The notes under the pieces: model-generated
Databases searched by the model: none
The model's input: the letters and a program-made list of their open reading frames with translations, nothing else
What the model was told of the DNA's origin: nothing
Shown: piece by piece, positions 1 to 5,748 of the stretch
How positions within the stretch are numbered: position 1 is the first letter of the stretch
How the letters are laid out: every line of letters starts with the position of its first letter
From: Candidatus Methylarchaceae archaeon HK01M
GTDB taxonomy: Archaea > Thermoproteota > Nitrososphaeria > Nitrososphaerales > JACAEJ01
Assembly (NCBI GenBank): GCA_024256245.1
Contig: JAKLZD010000153.1
Coordinates: 1-11,868 of the forward strand
Reading direction: 5' to 3'
DNA length: 11,868 bases
Translations under genes and position numbers: made by a program

Positions 1-155
1 TTTCTCATTTTTCTTTATCATTCACGATCAGAAGAAATGCTTAAAATTCCGATAATTTAAACCGATATTTAAGCCTAGGCTAGAGTTTCATAAATTCTTA
101 TAGGTGAATTTTAAGGAGTGGGAAAAGATTTTCTGCTCGCCCAACAACCACAAGG

Positions 156-189
156 TTTATAAATATATGAAATATTCTTCATATGAGGT
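156..189 (+). promoter_or_regulatory. TATA box, operator-like inverted repeat and SD of the arsR-type gene
   Basis: TTTATAAATA at 156-165 is a strong archaeal TATA box. Transcription would be expected to start about 26 nt past its centre, near 187. Directly behind it is a 7-bp inverted repeat, ATATGAA (165-171) and TTCATAT (178-184), with a 6-nt spacer, lying between the TATA box and the likely transcript start. That is the usual place for an autorepressor operator. GAGGT at 185-189 is a plausible SD, 9 nt before the ATG at 199. The repeat and its spacing are seen directly; binding by the downstream repressor is inferred. Confidence 0.6.
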
Positions 190-198
190 TCGAGACGA

Positions 199-510
199 AT
201 GAAACGCAACTTGAGCGAGCATTGCCACCTATTCTTTTTAACACTTTCCAATCCAACTCGTCTGGGAATATTAGAACAACTGAGGAAGGGGCCGAAAAAT
301 GTGACTCAGTTATCTCAGACCCTAGATCAGAACCAGAGTATGATCTCCCACAATTTGAAGTCTCTGGTTAGATGTCGTTTCGTCTCCATTGAAAAGAGAT
401 GGAAAGAGAGAATCTATTCGTTAAACAGGGAGACGATGGAGCCTTTATTCAAGATTATCGACGATCATGTCGAGAATTATTGCCCACAAAGAGGGAGATG
501 TCCTAGGTGA
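199..510 (+). CDS. ArsR-family winged-helix transcriptional regulator
   Basis: A 103-aa DNA-binding repressor of the ArsR/SmtB type, a usual length for the family. The segment LTLSNPTRLGILEQL (residues 14-28) is the typical first helices. VTQLSQTLDQNQSMISHNLKSL (about 35-56) is the helix-turn-helix, with recognition helix around 46-57, and the wing follows at about 60-75. Cysteines occur at 9, 59, 95 and 101. The pair C95/C101 in the tail (YCPQRGRC) could bind metal or act as a redox switch, but the classic CxCxxC arsenic/cadmium site of ArsR/SmtB proteins is absent, so the signal cannot be named. The ATG at 199 has an SD (GAGGT) 9 nt upstream. The gene is followed 6 nt later by a zinc-ribbon gene, so the two are probably co-transcribed. 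The inverted repeat over the promoter suggests autoregulation. Confidence 0.85.
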   Translation: MKRNLSEHCHLFFLTLSNPTRLGILEQLRKGPKNVTQLSQTLDQNQSMISHNLKSLVRCRFVSIEKRWKERIYSLNRETMEPLFKIIDDHVENYCPQRGRCPR

Positions 511-516
511 TGAGTA

Positions 517-792
517 TTGAGCTTTAAGCATTGTCCAGGAGTTAGAGACTTTGTTGGACCTGCAAGTATAATAATAAGAACCTGCCCAGCCTGTGGAGAA
601 GAAGTCGAGTTCTTCAGTGATGAGACAGAAGCTGAATGCTCGAAGTGTGGTCGCACCCTACATCTAGAGGCTACACAATCCTGCGTAAGCTGGTGTCAGT
701 ATGCAGAAAAATGTATAGACGATCTGAAATACAGGGGTCTAATATCGCTGTCAAAAGCTGAGGAGCTTAAAAGATTGGTCAAGAAGAAATAG
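517..792 (+). CDS. Small cysteine-rich zinc-ribbon protein of unknown function
   Basis: A 91-aa protein. CPAC (23-26) and CSKC (41-44) form a four-cysteine zinc ribbon. Then comes a second cysteine motif, CVSWCQYAEKC (C56, C60, C66), plus a lone C6 in the N-terminal HCPGVRDFVGP segment. The C-terminus is charged and helical (KAEELKRLVKKK). There is no signal peptide or membrane segment, so it is probably cytosolic. The only start that fits is TTG at 517: the frame is closed by a TGA at 511 and the SD-like AGGTGATG (505-512) sits just upstream. An ATG at 510 overlaps the previous stop but its frame closes after a few codons. Eight cysteines in 91 residues suggest metal binding. Coupling to the ArsR-type gene suggests it is the regulated partner or a co-sensor, but no function can be assigned. 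Confidence 0.72.
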   Translation: MSFKHCPGVRDFVGPASIIIRTCPACGEEVEFFSDETEAECSKCGRTLHLEATQSCVSWCQYAEKCIDDLKYRGLISLSKAEELKRLVKKK

Positions 793-838
793 AGTGAACT
801 TTGAAAAGTAGTCTCAACTTCTCCAATTCATCCCAAAA

Positions 839-1387
839 TCAGTAAGAGTTTTCAAGTAATTTCTTGATTTCCTTTATATCTGAATAGATTGCAGACTTCA
901 AACCAACATTATAAAGAGCGGCTGCAGGATGGTAGGTGGAGAAATACGATTGTCCGTCTTTTCCTATGACTTTGCCTCTTACCTTGGTGACCGATTCTTC
1001 TTTAAGAAGGGTCTGCAGAGCCACTATACCTAAAAGGCAGATGATCTTCGGCTTTATTACATCTATCTGTCTTTTTAGATAAGGCAAACATGTTTTTCTC
1101 TCCTTAACTTTTGGAGGGCGGTTGTTAGGAGGCCTGCACTTTACTACGCTTGTTATGAAAATGTCCCTTCTTTGGAGTTTTTCAAATTTTAATATTTCAT
1201 CAAGAATTTTTCCAGCCCTACCTACGAAGGGTCTTCCTTGTTCATCTTCTTCTGATCCTGGCGCTTCGCCTATCAGCATCAATCGAGCCTTGTCCGAACC
1301 CTCTCCTGGTACAGCCTTCCTCCTACTTTCATGTAAAGGGCAGAGATTACATCTTCTAATCTCTTCAGCTATCCGGTTAAGGGACAA
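839..1387 (-). CDS. Family-4 uracil-DNA glycosylase (iron-sulfur)
   Basis: Removes uracil from DNA after cytosine deamination, opening base-excision repair. From the TTG at 1387 the protein has 182 residues. C13, C16, C84 and C100 match the four cysteines that hold the 4Fe-4S cluster in this family. GEAPGSEED (40-48) is the uracil-pocket motif, GRPFVGRAG (51-59) follows, CRPPNNR spans 84-90, and YHPAA (152-156) carries the conserved histidine. I chose TTG 1387 because it puts the first cysteine about 13 residues in, as in Archaeoglobus UDG, and begins 8 nt after the ilvD stop. An ATG at 1450 in the same frame would add 21 residues and overlap ilvD by 55 nt. The gene is tightly linked to ilvD with no room for a promoter, so a repair enzyme appears to ride on an amino-acid transcript. 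Confidence 0.9.
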   Translation of the reverse strand: MSLNRIAEEIRRCNLCPLHESRRKAVPGEGSDKARLMLIGEAPGSEEDEQGRPFVGRAGKILDEILKFEKLQRRDIFITSVVKCRPPNNRPPKVKERKTCLPYLKRQIDVIKPKIICLLGIVALQTLLKEESVTKVRGKVIGKDGQSYFSTYHPAAALYNVGLKSAIYSDIKEIKKLLENSY

Positions 1388-1395
1388 TTCTATGT

Positions 1396-3048
1396 TTATT
1401 CCAATGTGCAACCTAAGTCTGCAGACTTCACCATCATAGAGTACCTCCATAGATACCCAGACTTGATCTTAGGTTCGGGTGGTTTCCAATTTTTTAGACG
1501 CCCATCGATCTCTTCCTTTGATAGCTTGACTTCGAGGAGGCGTTTCGGTATATCCATCTCTATCATATCACCATCCTTTAAAGCAGCTATAGGTCCACCT
1601 TCAGCAGCCTCAGGTGAGACATGGCCTATACAAGGCCCTCTAGTCCCTCCAGAGAACCTACCATCCGTTATCAAGGCAACAGATTCACTCAACCCCATAC
1701 CAACTATAGCCGATGTTGGAGAAAGCATCTCCCTCATGCCAGGTCCACCTTTAGGACCCTCGTAACGGATAACGACTACACTTCCCTTTTCAATAGCCTC
1801 ATCAAATATCTCTTTTATGCAACTCTCTTCAGAGTCGAAGATAATCGCAGGTCCTTTGAACTGTAAGTTTTTCTTTGAAACGGCTGCAGTCTTTATAACG
1901 GCTCCTTTAGGAGCAAGGTTACCTCTTAAGATGGCTATCCCTCCTTCAGTGTGTATAGGTTCTTCTATAGATCGAATCACTTTATCGTCTAAGACTGAAG
2001 CATGTTTTATGTTCTCATTGATGGTCTTTCCTGTAACTGTTAGGGATTCAAGGTGCAAGAATTTACTCATATTCTTCATTAAAGCAGGAATCCCGCCCGC
2101 TCGATCTAGGTCTTCAAGCATATAAGATCCTCCGGGATGGATGTCACAGATATGGGGAACCTTCCTGCCTATCCTATCGAATACTGACAGATCGAGATCG
2201 ATTCCTGCCTCTCTTGCGATAGCTGTCAGATGTAGAACGGTGTTCGTTGAACCTCCCAGAGCCATATCTACAGCAATAGCATTGTGAAAAGCATTCTTAG
2301 TCATTATCTTGGATGGTTTCAGATCATTATAGATCATCTCAACGATTCTTTCTCCAGATTTTTCGGCAATCCTGATTTTTGATGAGTCTACGGCGAGAGA
2401 AGTGGCGCAATATGGTAAAGACATACCCAATGTTTCGGTCATGCAAGCCATAGTGTTAGCTGTGAATAGACCACAACAAGAGCCACAAGTAGGACAGGCT
2501 ACATCTTCCAACTCCTTAAGTTCATTTTCACTTATTTTCCCAGTGTTTACACCACCAAGGGCTTCAAAGACGGAGACCAACCCAACCTTCTTTCCTTTGT
2601 AAAAGCCTGCAAGCATAGGCCCACCAGTAACGAAAATGGACGGAATGTCGAGCCGAGCGGCAGCGATAAGCATCCCTGGAGTTATCTTGTCACAATTCGT
2701 TAACATCACCATCCCATCGAAACGGTGGGCTTGAATCATGAGCTCTATAGAATCGGTGATGATCTCCCGAGATGGCAGAGAGTACTTCATACCTTCATGG
2801 CCCATGGCCAGCCCATCACAGATGGCTATGGTGTTAAATTCAAAGGGTAAGCCACCACCCCTCTCTATCCCAGATTTGACAACTTCCGCTATCTTGTTCA
2901 AGTGAATGTGCCCTGGCACGATAGATGTATAACTATTGACTATGGCTACAAATGGCCTCTTAAGGCTTTCATCAGTCATTCCTAATGCTTTCAAAAGGGA
3001 TCTGTGGGGGGCCCTTTCTATCCCAAGCTTTATGGCGTCACTTCTCAA
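1396..3048 (-). CDS. ilvD: Dihydroxy-acid dehydratase
   Basis: Dehydrates 2,3-dihydroxy-isovalerate and 2,3-dihydroxy-3-methylvalerate to the keto acids of valine and isoleucine; cytosolic Fe-S enzyme. From the TTG at 3048 it has 550 residues, the usual family length. Visible motifs are NSYTSIVPGH (38-47), LTNCDKITPG with C119, CPTCGSCCGLFTANTM with C185, C188, C191 and C192, and the C-terminal DGRFSGGTRGPCIGHVSPEA segment. The first block has Thr where many [2Fe-2S] enzymes have a cysteine, resembling the E. coli-like subgroup. The start at 3048 gives MRSDAIKLGIERAPHR, the standard family N-terminus. An upstream in-frame TTG at 3099 lies only about 8 nt from the TATA box (3101-3111), too close to be in the mRNA. 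The gene is divergent from ilvB and followed by the UDG gene. Confidence 0.95.
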   Translation of the reverse strand: MRSDAIKLGIERAPHRSLLKALGMTDESLKRPFVAIVNSYTSIVPGHIHLNKIAEVVKSGIERGGGLPFEFNTIAICDGLAMGHEGMKYSLPSREIITDSIELMIQAHRFDGMVMLTNCDKITPGMLIAAARLDIPSIFVTGGPMLAGFYKGKKVGLVSVFEALGGVNTGKISENELKELEDVACPTCGSCCGLFTANTMACMTETLGMSLPYCATSLAVDSSKIRIAEKSGERIVEMIYNDLKPSKIMTKNAFHNAIAVDMALGGSTNTVLHLTAIAREAGIDLDLSVFDRIGRKVPHICDIHPGGSYMLEDLDRAGGIPALMKNMSKFLHLESLTVTGKTINENIKHASVLDDKVIRSIEEPIHTEGGIAILRGNLAPKGAVIKTAAVSKKNLQFKGPAIIFDSEESCIKEIFDEAIEKGSVVVIRYEGPKGGPGMREMLSPTSAIVGMGLSESVALITDGRFSGGTRGPCIGHVSPEAAEGGPIAALKDGDMIEMDIPKRLLEVKLSKEEIDGRLKNWKPPEPKIKSGYLWRYSMMVKSADLGCTLE

Positions 3049-3100
3049 ATTCTTGCACAGAGTTACTTTTGATTGGCCTGTTTGTAAACCTTTACCCAAT

Positions 3101-3111
3101 TAAACTTTATA
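3101..3111 (-). promoter_or_regulatory. TATA box for ilvD-UDG transcript
   Basis: Read on the minus strand, TATAAAGTTTA lies at 3111-3101. A start about 26 nt downstream would be near 3081, giving a leader of roughly 30 nt before the TTG at 3048. No strong SD is seen before 3048. Assignment is by motif and spacing only. Confidence 0.5.
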
Positions 3112-3203
3112 GGACGTAAACCGTAAAGAGAGGCAAGGAGTATTATTATAAGATTTCTATAAATTTCGATTGAATTTAAAATATTCTTTTCTCGTAACCA
3201 ATA

Positions 3204-3241
3204 TGTTTATTAGTCATAATTCACCCCTTTATAAGGACGGT
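3204..3241 (+). promoter_or_regulatory. Probable promoter and SD for the ilvB leader transcript
   Basis: GTTTATTAG at 3205-3213 is a TATA-like box; a start about 26 nt past its centre falls near 3235, just before the leader ATG at 3244. AAGGA at 3233-3237 is a modest SD, 6 nt before that ATG. A second, better-looking box, the palindrome CCTTTATAAGG (3227-3237), would start transcription near 3257, inside the leader ORF. A third, ACTATAAG (3333-3340), would start it near 3363. Those would give leader-free transcripts. GGACGGT is directly repeated at 3235-3241 and 3249-3255 (14-nt period). Which promoter is used cannot be decided by reading. Confidence 0.4.
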
Positions 3242-3243
3242 TC

Positions 3244-3339
3244 ATGGAGGACGGTAAAAGCGACTTTGAATATCAAGGGATAGCTCTTCGCTTAGACTCC
3301 ATTATAGTAGTACTTTTGTCCTCCGTAGTTGCACTATAA
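3244..3339 (+). CDS. Leader peptide rich in Ile/Val/Leu upstream of ilvB (31 codons)
   Basis: The ORF runs from ATG 3244 to TAA 3337-3339. Its first twelve residues are mostly polar. From residue 13 to 31, 12 of 19 residues are Ile, Val or Leu. Residues 20-25 (3301-3318) read IIVVLL, followed by SSVVAL and the stop. It ends 48 nt before ilvB. Bacterial leader peptides of ilv operons (ilvG, ilvB) are built this way, so that ribosomes stall on the codons of the end-product amino acids. Here the codons for all three products of the downstream enzymes occur as neighbouring pairs. The peptide has no other visible function. A chance hydrophobic ORF is the alternative; the position, size and pairing potential argue against it. 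The SD (AAGGA, 3233-3237) is modest. Confidence 0.65.
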   Translation: MEDGKSDFEYQGIALRLDSIIVVLLSSVVAL

Positions 3340-3382
3340 GCCTGTCTGCTTCTTTGCATATAGGTCTTGTTTTAGGAGGATA
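3244..3382 (+). promoter_or_regulatory. Candidate translational attenuator with two competing RNA helices before ilvB
   Basis: TCCTCC (3319-3324), the two Ser codons right after IIVVLL, has two possible partners. Helix 1 joins 3244-3252 to 3318-3326 (nine pairs, including one G-U and the leader start codon) and continues with AAAAG (3256-3260) to CTTTT (3313-3317) after a 3-nt bulge. Helix 2 joins 3317-3324 to 3375-3382 (eight pairs, one G-U) and buries the ilvB SD AGGAGGA (3374-3380). Small stems 3334-3337/3360-3363 and 3338-3341/3348-3351 can nest inside helix 2. A ribosome stalled on IIVVLL would cover TCCTCC and free the ilvB SD; unstalled traffic would let helix 2 form. A T-rich stretch (3366-3373) could add transcription termination. 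Pairings are seen directly; the mechanism is inferred. Confidence 0.55.
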
Positions 3383-3387
3383 TTAGT

Positions 3388-5070
3388 ATGGTTGAAATGT
3401 CTGGGTCTCAGGCTCTTATCGAAGCGCTATACAAGGAGAAAGTAGAGGTCATATTCGGTTTACCAGGCGGCGCCATAATTCCAGTTTACGATGTGCTTCT
3501 TGATTCTAAGATAAGGCACATACTTGGGCGACACGAACAATCAGTGGCACATATGGCAGAAGGTTTTGCAAGAGCTAGCGGCAGGGTAGGAGTTTGTATG
3601 GCAACTTCAGGACCTGGTGCCACGAACCTGGTTACAGGAATAGCAAATGCTTACATGGACTCTTCTTCTGTAGTTGCCATGACAGGTCAAGTTCCAACAT
3701 CTATGATAGGTAGGGATGCCTTCCAAGAGGTAGACATAATAGGGATAACCACCCCTATAACCAAACATAACTTCCAACCAAAATATGCCTCTGAAATTCC
3801 AAAGACTGTAAAGATGGCTTTTCACATAGCATCAACAGGAAGACCAGGCCCAGTCTTGATAGATATACCAAAGGATGTGCAAAATCAAACTGCTGATATG
3901 GTCTTCCCAAACAAGGTCGAAATTCAAGGTTATAACCCCAACATATCCCCTCATCCACTTCAGGTTAAGAAGGCAATAGATCTACTTACAAAGGCGGAAA
4001 AACCCATTATAATGGCTGGGGGCGGGGTAATCCTTTCTAATACTTCGCAGAAATTACAGGCGATAGTTGAGCTTCTGTTAGCGCCTGTTATAACAACCCT
4101 CATGTCCAAAGGTTGCTTTCCTGAGAACCATCCACTATCCCTCGGAGTTTTAGGGATGCATGGATCAGCTGAAGCGAATAAGTTGATTTCGGAGGCGGAC
4201 GTCATATTGGCTGCAGGGGTAAGGTTCTCTGACAGGACTACAGGCAAGCTAGATGAGTTCTGTCCAGATGCAAAGATAATACATATCGATATAGATCCTT
4301 CAGAGATAGGGAAGAACAAAGCAATAGATGTTCCTATCGTAGGTGATCTAAGTAAGACTTTCGATATGTTATACGATTCGTTGGCTAAGCGACTAGAGAA
4401 AAGGGAGGATAGCCCTTGGTTGAAGAAGGTTCGACAGACAAGAGAGGAATTTAAAGGTATAATTATCGATCAAGGAAAGGGTTTGTCGCCACCAAAGCTC
4501 TTAAAGAAGTTAAGAGAGCTTTTGCCGAATAACTCTGTAATTACGACAGAAGTAGGTCAGAACCAGATGTGGGCGTCGTTATACTTCAAAGTATTTGAAC
4601 CCAGGACGTTCATAAGCTCGGGAGGACTTGGAACGATGGGTTTTGGCTTTCCTGCCGCCATAGGAGCGAAAGTTGCAAGACCTGATGTACCCGTTATAGA
4701 CATAGCTGGTGATGGTAGCTTTGGGATGACTGCAAACTCCCTAGCCACATCTGTTGTTGAAAAGATACCTGTTATAGTGGTGATCTTGAACAACTCTATG
4801 TTGGGCATGGTAGCACAATGGCAAAGGCTTTTCTATAATAGGAGGTATTCAGCTGTTGAATTAGGAGTAGCTCCTGATTTCGTAAAATTGGCTGAGGCTT
4901 TTGGGGCACAAGGTTTTCGTATCGGTTCTATTGATGAGTTTACAAAAGTCGTCAAAGGTGCATTAAAGAGCGAAGTAACTACAGTTATAGATGTTCCTAT
5001 CTCCCCTGAAGAAAATGTATTTCCTATGGTTCCAGCAGGAAAGGGACTTAAAGACACAATATATGGGTGA
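3388..5070 (+). CDS. ilvB: Acetolactate synthase (AHAS), catalytic subunit
   Basis: Condenses pyruvate with pyruvate or 2-oxobutyrate to acetolactate or acetohydroxybutyrate, the first common step of Val/Leu/Ile synthesis. The 560 residues match the family. The N-terminal ThDP-binding domain has FGLPGGAIIPVYDVL (23-37) and GRHEQSVAHMAEGFAR with the catalytic Glu at 50. TSGPGATN follows at 73-80 and QEVD lies near residue 113. The C-terminal ThDP motif starts IAGDGSFGM (GDG about 441-443) and ends in NN near 467. The AHAS-type hydrophobic central domain is present, so this is not a glyoxylate carboligase or oxalyl-CoA decarboxylase. The ATG at 3388 has a perfect SD, AGGAGGA, 7 nt upstream. That same SD can be masked by the leader. 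The stop overlaps the ilvN start (TGATG), indicating translational coupling. Confidence 0.96.
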   Translation: MVEMSGSQALIEALYKEKVEVIFGLPGGAIIPVYDVLLDSKIRHILGRHEQSVAHMAEGFARASGRVGVCMATSGPGATNLVTGIANAYMDSSSVVAMTGQVPTSMIGRDAFQEVDIIGITTPITKHNFQPKYASEIPKTVKMAFHIASTGRPGPVLIDIPKDVQNQTADMVFPNKVEIQGYNPNISPHPLQVKKAIDLLTKAEKPIIMAGGGVILSNTSQKLQAIVELLLAPVITTLMSKGCFPENHPLSLGVLGMHGSAEANKLISEADVILAAGVRFSDRTTGKLDEFCPDAKIIHIDIDPSEIGKNKAIDVPIVGDLSKTFDMLYDSLAKRLEKREDSPWLKKVRQTREEFKGIIIDQGKGLSPPKLLKKLRELLPNNSVITTEVGQNQMWASLYFKVFEPRTFISSGGLGTMGFGFPAAIGAKVARPDVPVIDIAGDGSFGMTANSLATSVVEKIPVIVVILNNSMLGMVAQWQRLFYNRRYSAVELGVAPDFVKLAEAFGAQGFRIGSIDEFTKVVKGALKSEVTTVIDVPISPEENVFPMVPAGKGLKDTIYG

Positions 5071-5570
5071 TGATGTTGGAGGGAAGAGTTAAGAGGACTT
5101 ACATAATATCTACGATTGTTGAGAACAGACCAGGTGTCCTTCATAAGGCTTCTAACATGTTTAGATGTAGGGGGTTCAATATCGACAGTATCTCTGTAGG
5201 AGCTACAGAACGCAAAGACCTATCGAGGATGACTATAACTATAAGGGGGGACAGTGCTACTGTTGAACAGTTGGTCAAGCAGTTGGCCAAACTTATAGAT
5301 GTGATAAAGGTGAGTGTCCTAAGCCCAGGGAGTACTGTAGTGAGGGAGTTGGCTCTTGTGAAGCTATATGTGGCAGATGGGAGGGCCAGATCAGATATCA
5401 TCAACTATGCCAATGTCTTCAGAAGCAGGGTAGTCGATGTTGCTCCAGGATCGATAACTGTAGAAGTTACAGGATCGCCCGACAAGATAGACGCATTTAT
5501 AACTTTAGCATCAACTTTTGGCATCAAAGAGATAGCAAGGACAGGTATAACTGCACTGGTTAGAGGTTGA
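5070..5570 (+). CDS. ilvN: Acetolactate synthase, regulatory small subunit
   Basis: The 166-aa partner that activates IlvB and gives feedback inhibition by branched-chain amino acids. The N-terminal ACT domain is clear: YIISTIVENRPGVLHKASNMF (about 10-30) with the ligand-loop Gly, then GFNIDSISVG and the rest of the fold to about residue 80. The C-terminal half (about 85-166, ELALVKLYV to GITALVRG) is the usual small-subunit domain. ATG 5070 overlaps the ilvB TGA by one base, the classic coupled junction; GTG 5067 and ATG 5073 are in the same frame and cannot be excluded. Length and both domains are complete, so allosteric control of the enzyme is probably intact. The next reading frame, the ilvC stub, begins 7 nt after its stop. 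Confidence 0.95.
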   Translation: MMLEGRVKRTYIISTIVENRPGVLHKASNMFRCRGFNIDSISVGATERKDLSRMTITIRGDSATVEQLVKQLAKLIDVIKVSVLSPGSTVVRELALVKLYVADGRARSDIINYANVFRSRVVDVAPGSITVEVTGSPDKIDAFITLASTFGIKEIARTGITALVRG

Positions 5571-5577
5571 GTAGTAA

Positions 5578-5748
5578 ATGGCCAAGACATATTACGATTT
5601 GGATGTCGACCTAGAGGTATACAGGGAGAAGTCAATAGCTGAAATGGGTTATGGTAACCAAGGGTGTGCACAAGCAACGAACATGAAAGATTCAGGTTTC
5701 GACATCATACTTGGATTGAGGGTTGGTGGAGCATCGAGAAATGAGTAG
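5578..5748 (+). pseudogene. ilvC: Truncated ketol-acid reductoisomerase (N-terminal 56 codons only)
   Basis: ATG 5578 to TAG 5746-5748 encodes 56 residues that begin MAKTYYDLDVDLEVYREKSI and match the IlvC N-terminus. Intact enzymes are about 330 aa, so roughly 280 residues are missing, including the rest of the Rossmann domain and the whole Mg/substrate domain. Alignment is lost after GLRVGGAS. The nucleotide-binding loop reads MGYGNQGCAQATN where the family has IGYGSQGHAQALN. The His-to-Cys change and loss of hydrophobic positions before the loop suggest drift. The SD GAGGT (5563-5567) and the ilvN-ilvC-leuA order are typical of an intact operon, so this is an in-place deletion rather than an imported fragment. 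The stop lies inside the start region of leuA (ATG 5741). A collapsed assembly could also give this; a full ilvC elsewhere would be expected if the pathway works. Confidence 0.85.

Noticed and set aside
1..75. Possible divergent gene on the minus strand starting at ATG 21 (MIKKNEK...), with TATA-like TTTAAAT stretches upstream
   Set aside because: Only seven codons lie inside the window and no homology can be judged from them.
104..201. GTG-started ORF of 32 codons crossing the arsR promoter
   Set aside because: It runs through the TATA box and operator and has no protein character; most likely chance.
3049..3099. Longer ilvD start at TTG 3099 (17 extra residues)
   Set aside because: It lies only about 8 nt from the TATA box, upstream of the predicted transcript start, and the extension does not look like the IlvD N-terminus.
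3100..3245. Branched-chain-rich leader ORF for ilvD on the minus strand
   Set aside because: The ATG-started frames checked (from 3245 and about 3217) are 11-13 codons with no Ile/Val/Leu run.
5723..5740. Upstream TTG start for leuA (six extra residues)
   Set aside because: The extension is ilvC stub sequence in another frame, and ATG 5741 has the better SD and a family-like N-terminus.
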